From Hericium rajendrae (Eukaryota > Basidiomycota > Agaricomycetes > Russulales > Hericiaceae), in contig CM065880.1 of the NCBI GenBank assembly GCA_033439255.1, positions 3,100,001 to 3,164,000 of the forward strand: 64,000 nucleotides of DNA, in the 5' to 3' direction. Below the pieces are notes generated by a model that saw nothing but the letters and a program-made list of their open reading frames with translations, made no database searches and was not told the origin of the DNA. Within the stretch, counting starts at the first letter, position 1. Each line of letters starts with the position of its first letter. Positions 58,263-64,000 of this stretch are shown here, piece by piece. A program made the translations under genes and the position numbers.

Positions 58263-60716
58263 ATGCCCGCCATGCAGAAAGTGAAACTCTTGACGGCTGT
58301 GTTGGCCTGCTCTCTCGCTGTTTGCGGGGCTCCAGACCAGTTACCTCTGGCCGACTTCACTAAACCCCCCGCGCCCACCGTGCAATTGGACAAGGGCATC
58401 TTTACCGGCGTTCAGAAGGGGAACACGCAATCTTTCATGAGCATCCCGTATGCTCTCCCTCCGTATGTTTCTTTCGACTTGTCAATTACACTTCTTGTTG
58501 ATGAGGTTTCAGAATCGGGAACAGGCGCTTCAGGCTCCCGGAGCCGTATCCCGCCTACGAAGGATATTATAGCGCGACTTCGTTCAAGCCGTCCTGCCCG
58601 CAACAAGCCATGACGATGCCCGGCTGGTTGGACAACGAGCTGAAGCACGCGCTTGACAAGATTGTCGATTCCATGTACGACCACTTTACCCCCGACAGTG
58701 AAGACTGTAAGTAATTTCGCCAACCTTCAATCCTTTCAATTATATATCATGACCAACAGGTTTGACGATCAATGTTGTCAAGCCGGCGGACGCTACCCCT
58801 CTCTCCAAGCTACCTGTCGTGGTGGTATGTCGTCCATTTCCATGCTTTCCATCCTGTGTCTAATAGGCCCCGATCATTAGTGGATTTTCGGAGGTGAGAT
58901 CACTCTTCCAGATATAAAATGAATGCTAGTAGCTCACATGGCGCACAAGGTGGCTTCCAGGTCGGCGGTACCGCTACGTAAGATTCTGTCTCGTTAATTA
59001 CACGATGTCTCAGCCATTTGACCCATTGTTAAGGTACGGAGATCCGTCTGAAAAGATGGTCGAGAGGTCGATGCAACTTGGTCAGCCCATGATCTACGTT
59101 AGCATGAACTATCGGTATGTGGCTTGATCCACTGCCTTCTCTGTGAGCTGCGTACTCATCCGTGTCTTTATCTAGAGTCTCTGGTAATTCCTCCCAGTTT
59201 TCCGGTCTGCCATATGCTGAATCTCCTCTAGCTCTTGGTTTCCTCGCTTCAAAAGAAGTTAGAGCAGCGGGCGTCGGAAATCTTGGTTTACAAGATCGTA
59301 AGTCCAATATGAAGTAGTCAACTCAGTGTGCCTCACAAAGCTGTTCTCATAGAACGACTTGCTCTGAAATGGGTCCAAAAATACGTCTCCAACTTCGGCG
59401 GCGATCCGTCAAAAGTGACTATGTAAGCCTGTGATGCCCTTGAAAATCTCTTCCCTTGATAGAATCCGATTTCTAGCTGGGGTCAGAGCGCCGGATCCAT
59501 TTCTGTGTCTCTGCATATGATCACGAACAACGGTAATCACGAGAACCTCTTCCGTGGCGCCATCATGCAGTCGGGTGGACCAATCCCTGTGGCTGGCGTC
59601 GAGAACGGGCAGGTGTACTACGACGATCTCGTCAAGCGGGTCGGGTGCCAGAATAGCAGGGATACCCTTCAATGCCTCCGCGGCATTGACCTCAGGCTTC
59701 TGCAGGCAGCCATTGATACGTCTCCAAACTTCTTCGCTTTCCAGGTGAGAACGACATTCGACTACACTGCATGAAGCGTTGTTTCTAAATCACATTCAGG
59801 GCCTGGTGCTCGCTTGGCTTCCGCGCGTTGATGGTGTATTCCTCAGGGAGCCGCCTCAGCACCTCGTTCTTAAGGGAGAAGTTGCCAAAGTTCCTTTCAT
59901 GACCGGTACGCTGACTCCAGTCTCTCGATAAATGCGTTTGATAACACTTTCAACGCAGGAAATTGCGATGACGAGGGCACGCTCTTCGCGATCTCGAGCA
60001 CCAACCTCACGTAAGTAACGTCGCAACGTTCCTCTTCCTGAGTTGCTCTGATCTTCTTCCTGTCTTAAGGCATAACGACCACATGCGTGACTACCTACGC
60101 CAGTTCATGCTACCCAGAGCGAGCGACGCACAAATCGATCTCATGCTCAGGCATTACCCAGACTTCGCGCCGGCGGGCAGTCCGTTCGACACTGGCTTCA
60201 GAAACATGCTCGGACCCCAGTTCAAGCGCATGGCCGCTATCCAGGGCGACATCGTCTTCCATAGCCCCCGTCGATTCTTCTTGAAGAATATGGCAGACAT
60301 AGTGAAAACATGGTCGTGGCGTAAGTTTCGATTGCAAATAGGCTCGGCAACAACTGACCCTCTTCCTTCAGTCAGCAAAAGGGAAAAGAGCATCCCGTTC
60401 ATCGGTGCTGTAAGTCGTGAATTCGCTCCTCGCTAATTGCGAAAGGTTGATCAGCCGTGTGCAGACTCATGCGACAGACATCTTGAACGCATTTGGAACC
60501 GGAGAGCTGAGGGACTATATCATCCGCTTCGTTAACAACTTGGACCCCAATGGTAACCGTGGGTTGGGCATTCGATGGCCTCAATATGATCTGTCCAAGC
60601 CCCAGTCGCTCGAGTTCCAGGACAGCACTTTCTTCCCTATGGTTATCAAACCGGATGACCACCGGAAGGACGCGTTGGATTTTATGGCAAATATCTCGAT
60701 CTTGCATCCTCTTTGA
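58263..60716 (+). CDS. Secreted type-B carboxylesterase/lipase
   Basis: Two in-frame ATGs (58263, 58272) precede a signal peptide (MQKVKLLTAVLACSLAVCG); the second gives the more typical one. Multi-exon alpha/beta hydrolase of roughly 540 residues. Motifs are GVQKGNTQSFMSIPYALPP, EDCLTINVVKP, the oxyanion segment WIFGGGFQVGG, NLGLQDQRLALKWVQKYVSN, the nucleophile elbow WGQSAGS (near 59480), AIMQSGGPIP, the acid region TGNCDDEGTLFA and a late His in THATDILNAFG. The C-terminal LDPNGNRGLGIRWPQYD is typical of fungal type-B esterases. Family knowledge: hydrolyses carboxylic esters outside the cell; the substrate cannot be read. Catalytic residues are complete, so it is likely active. Confidence 0.9.
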
Positions 60717-61077
60717 ATATTCCAAGCTTATCGCGCTCTTGATTTTGATTTCGCGTGGAGTACTTCAATCACTTTACGGATCTAGTGGCGCATTGTACGG
60801 TCGTGAAGTCTTTGACACCTCTACGTTTTTTGTCGTTACGTCGTTCTTGTATTCTGCCTTGCAATATCCATAAATACAATTCTCAGCTGGACTATTGAGT
60901 TCTGCAAGCTCAGGGCCCGAACGCTCCGCGCCTGTGTGTCGAATACCAATGAGCGATGGCTGCCTCGCAGCAGTGTAGTTCGTGCATTTCGAGATGACAT
61001 CATTGAGACTGGCAGAACGGAAACCAATAAAAAAAAAAGGAAAAAAAGAAAATTCAAGAACCCAAATTAAGGCCTAA
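60717..61077. other. Esterase 3' flank and tRNA terminator
   Basis: No gene was seen. An A-rich run at 61028-61055 is, on the minus strand, a run of Ts just past the tRNA 3' end, which suits RNA polymerase III termination. Confidence 0.5.
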
Positions 61078-61148
61078 TGCATTAAGGGGGAATCGAACCC
61101 CCGGCGGGTCGATGGCAACGACCCAGGTTACCACTACCCCATTAATGC
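61078..61148 (-). tRNA. tRNA-Gly (anticodon GCC)
   Basis: Minus-strand sequence folds as a cloverleaf: acceptor GCATTAA/TTAATGC (7 bp), a D-arm with GTAGTGGTAA, anticodon stem GGTCG/CGACC with 7-nt loop TTGCCAT giving anticodon GCC, and a T-arm GGGGG-TTCGATT-CCCCC. The discriminator is A. No intron. A and B box sequences are present (TGGGGTAGTGG, GGTTCGATTCC), and a T run follows. The gene should be functional. Confidence 0.95.
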
Positions 61149-63085
61149 GATGAGGTTATCAGAAGATATAATCCTATGTACCTTTTTTCTTCTCGGGAAG
61201 TCCCGAATTTTCAACCACATGGCCGCGTCCCTGGAACGCAGCGCAAGTTCAAGTTGCTCCAGCCATATGCACCTTTCAACCCTTTCCACCACGGAGCCTT
61301 GTCCCGCCAGGTCTAAGTTCATGTTTGCGTGGCTCCAGTCAGATCAAGAATATCGGAGGTCTGCCGCTCTTTCTGTTCATTCAACGAGAAGGTACCTTAG
61401 ATCAGAAAATGACGATATAGTAAGTAGACTTTCTGATCTCCTGCCAGCGCACAAGTCCCGAGTCTTTTGGCCTCAAGTGGGTTGGTCATGCAGGATGTCA
61501 CGGTGAAATTTTTGCATCTTCCCCGCGGGTTTCGGTGCAATGAGGCTGATGCGCGGAGGTCCGCCCGACCGTGCCATCAATGCCCTGCAATTCGCACAAT
61601 GGGAGAAGCTCAGGAATTCAAGATACGACCAGAGGATGCTTCTGACAGTGTACCCGTGAGTCTGTTCGGAAGTTTATTCTCATCTTCTTCGCACCTTGCG
61701 CTGATACTTCCATTCTCTAAGACCGCGAGGCAATTCTGGATAGGGTTCTGTGCTTCCGGGATCATATCTACGTAGAGTCCGGCTTCCGTGAGGCTGCTGC
61801 GCGAGGAGAAGCTTGCTACACGAGGCGAGCGTGCCATCTGATTCCCTGCCACACTACGGACTTCTGTCTGTCTTATGACCCCAAGGCACGTCGATTCTAC
61901 GTCGAAGTACGATGCGGTGCGCCTTCCCATGTTCACGTCACGAAGCTTGCGAAGTCCTTGCATAGCCTACAATAAAATTGCACTTGGCTCTACGCCGACG
62001 TGTAAAAGGCTATTCTCAGCGCCCTAGGGTCGTTGAAGATATCTAGCACGTCCGGTGGTCCAGCGTTCGAACATGGTCCGGCGACGTTGATGCGACGGGT
62101 CCTCCCTGAAGGCATGTGGCAGATCGAACATCATTTCAGGCGCTTTTAAACTGATTGTATCGATCGCAGCCTTACTGATATATGTTGCTGGATTCGGCGT
62201 TACCTCTGCCTCTTTTGTGGGCGGGGGCATGTCCATGCACTCTACGAACATAAGAATCATCACGGTTCTGAAGATTTGCGCTGAGACGTACGGATTCTGC
62301 CCGAAATCCCAGGAGAGCTATCCTAGGAATTTGGAAGACAGTAGGCGCTCGGCGTGCGGAATAAGTACTGACGATCGGCTGCGGTGGTATTATAACCATG
62401 AGAGGTGATGTCGTTCGTACGTTCGCTTCTTCGCATTTACGATGTCGGGACACGACTTCTGAATTCTCTTGGAATCTTAAGGCAAACTTACACATGTTGC
62501 TGTCGCCTTCATGAGACCCAATTCCTTTTTTCGGGACGCGCAGGAATGAGCTGAACGGTGCGCCACGGTCTGCCTCCAGACAAATATGGTTCCACACGAA
62601 TGACATGCCCAGGATTTCGAAGTACAGGATAACGCCCCCCTTAGCGCTGGGCCCGAGGTGATTGTCCACGATAATCTATCAAGTCTCAAGACTGTATCAA
62701 GCCTCCTCAGCTCCTCTCCTCCCTTCATTTGTTCTCACGATGGACGGCCACCTTCATTATCCCCCCCGTGCTCCCGCGCACCGGGCCTTTGTCTCAGGGC
62801 CTGAACAGAAATAGCAGCTCAGAGTGCTGTCTCCGCAAGACGTAAGTAAGGCCAAGTCCTTGCTCAACTGTTCCTCTTTTCGGTCCTTGTGTTCCCCACC
62901 GAATTAATGCCATCGAATGCCTGCCTCGCTCCGGAATCTCGCCGTCCGGCATGCCCGAATAGGCATCGGGCCACGCGGTATATAAAGGTGAAGAACAGTG
63001 GCCACCATTTTCTCAGCAGTCCCACCCCGCCTCCTTTTTGAAGACTGTTCTCCGTCATTATCATCACCTCCATCATCACAATTCC
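61149..63085. other. No gene recognised with confidence
   Basis: A minus-strand frame at 62669-62490 (HLGPSAKGGVILYFEILGMS, then FVWNHICLEADRGAPFSSFL) looks coding-like and ends near a GTAAG, but I could not build a gene around it. Frames at 61610-61963 and 62024-62263 are unassigned. Confidence 0.3.
62979..62986 (+). promoter_or_regulatory. TATA box of the small membrane-protein gene
   Basis: TATATAAA about 100 bp before the ATG at 63086. Confidence 0.5.
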
Positions 63086-63456
63086 ATGCCTCCTGGCCAT
63101 GTTGATATGATGACGGAAGAGGACGGTAGTGGTGCGATGTCACCTCAAACCAAGGTCGGTATTGGTATTGGCGTCGGTGAGTCGTTCTCTCTGTCATTTG
63201 AACCCGTCAGGGCAGAATTGACGTCTTCCGTCATGCGCCAGTCTTCTTTCTCGGTGTCATCGCGAGTTTCTGGTTGCTCGCCCGATGCTGCCGCCGGCGT
63301 CCCTCTTCTCCACCTGCTGTACATCATAATGTCAGCAGCCATATGTGGACCTGGCCTTATCCTGTTGCTGTGCCGCAGCGGACGCTTGATGTCCCCACCC
63401 CCGCACTCCATCCCGATCGTCGCCCCAGCGACGTCGTCTTCCTTTCCTCGGCATAA
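63086..63456 (+). CDS. Small single-pass membrane protein, unknown function
   Basis: Exons 63086-63176 and 63242-63456 with a GT-AG intron give 101 residues. The short acidic N-terminus (MPPGHVDMMTEEDGSGAMSP) is followed by a Gly/Val-rich transmembrane segment (VGIGIGVVVFFLGVIASFWL across the splice) and a basic stop-transfer CCRRRPSS. The tail is Pro/His-rich and presumably cytosolic (type I-like orientation, inferred). Small membrane proteins of this build (KVGIGIGV then hydrophobic core then Arg cluster) are common in basidiomycetes without known roles. The TATA box at 62979 supports a promoter here. Confidence 0.6.
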
Positions 63457-64000
63457 ACTGCCTTGGATCCCGACTACAGTGGACAGAGCTCATATCGAGC
63501 TTTCAGGAATCCGCACACCTCTGCTCTCAAGACTCTCTGCATCAGTGCAGCATGGCCACGCTATGGGCCATTTCTTGCTACGGCGACGCATCATATCGCC
63601 CTGTATTCATTTACCCTGTAATCCCTAATTTTTCCGTCCCATCTTTCCCGCTCACTTTTTGTTCTCGTGCGGAGCTGTGCCATCTGCTGATTTAATATAT
63701 GGTTGTGTCGGTTCCCCTGATTTTTGGGCAGTACGTAGTTGTAGATCTCATATTGCATGGACATTACGGCGTCTACAATACTTGCCCTTATATTTTACGT
63801 AATCACTACATATCTGGCGGTTAACCTCATTACACGCTCTTCCGTCTTCCTCCCTCGTCCGACGTCGTCGACGTTACATAGTTGCAGGCAACCTTTGTCT
63901 CAATTCTACCATTATCAGCTCTTGAACTTTGCTGTGAATCTGGAACATTCATTTGATTCCAAGCAGGTGAGTAAGGGGAGTCAGCGCGAAATCTTGTGGT
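63457..64000. other. 3' flank, no gene recognised
   Basis: The last frames at 63038-63628 are readthrough of the intron and flank of the membrane-protein gene. No motif was seen up to the window edge. Confidence 0.45.

Noticed and set aside
62172-62728. Membrane or enzyme gene on the minus strand
   Set aside because: One stretch reads like coding sequence, but the frame is not supported by a start, further exons or a recognisable family.

Overview
The window is nuclear DNA of a filamentous basidiomycete, most likely an Agaricomycete wood or litter decayer. The evidence is many short GT-AG introns (about 40-70 nt), basidiomycete-type gene families (alpha-type protein kinase, F-box proteins, a secreted GPI-anchored ThuA protein), and Plavaka and Ty3/gypsy chromodomain elements. 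Coding exons are GC-rich; the transposon island is AT-richer. Most ORFs over 60 codons are shadows, so the genes below were rebuilt by following exon frames across splice sites.

Layout. 1-24 kb is gene-rich: a candidate small secreted protein (-), thioredoxin reductase (-), an aldehyde dehydrogenase (+), two tandem zinc alcohol dehydrogenases (+), an F-box protein (-), a secreted GH20 beta-hexosaminidase (+) and a secreted, GPI-anchored ThuA-domain protein (-). The second alcohol dehydrogenase is split by a 2.74 kb Helitron-like insertion carrying a helicase fragment and an intact divergent four-exon gene.

23.6-53 kb is a transposon and degenerate-gene island. It holds a broken aspartic protease; an intact ten-exon gene I do not recognise; a LINE ORF1-like relic; a Plavaka (CACTA-like) relic cut by a roughly 10.4 kb element with long inverted, repeat-filled arms; fragments of a Ty3/gypsy chromodomain retrotransposon; a 31-bp minisatellite with a 155-bp higher-order period; an intact integrase-core gene; a truncated Vps1-type dynamin; and an alpha-kinase gene bracketed by inverted copies of a hairpin-rich repeat found five times in the island.

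55-64 kb returns to ordinary genes: a secreted GH5 glycosidase (mannanase-like), a secreted type-B carboxylesterase, a tRNA-Gly(GCC), and a small single-pass membrane protein.

Together the intact genes suggest extracellular polysaccharide/ester degradation and chitin turnover plus aldehyde/alcohol redox detoxification, which fits a saprotroph. This functional link is inferred from families and is not an operon-like unit. All calls rest on reading the sequence; no searches were run.
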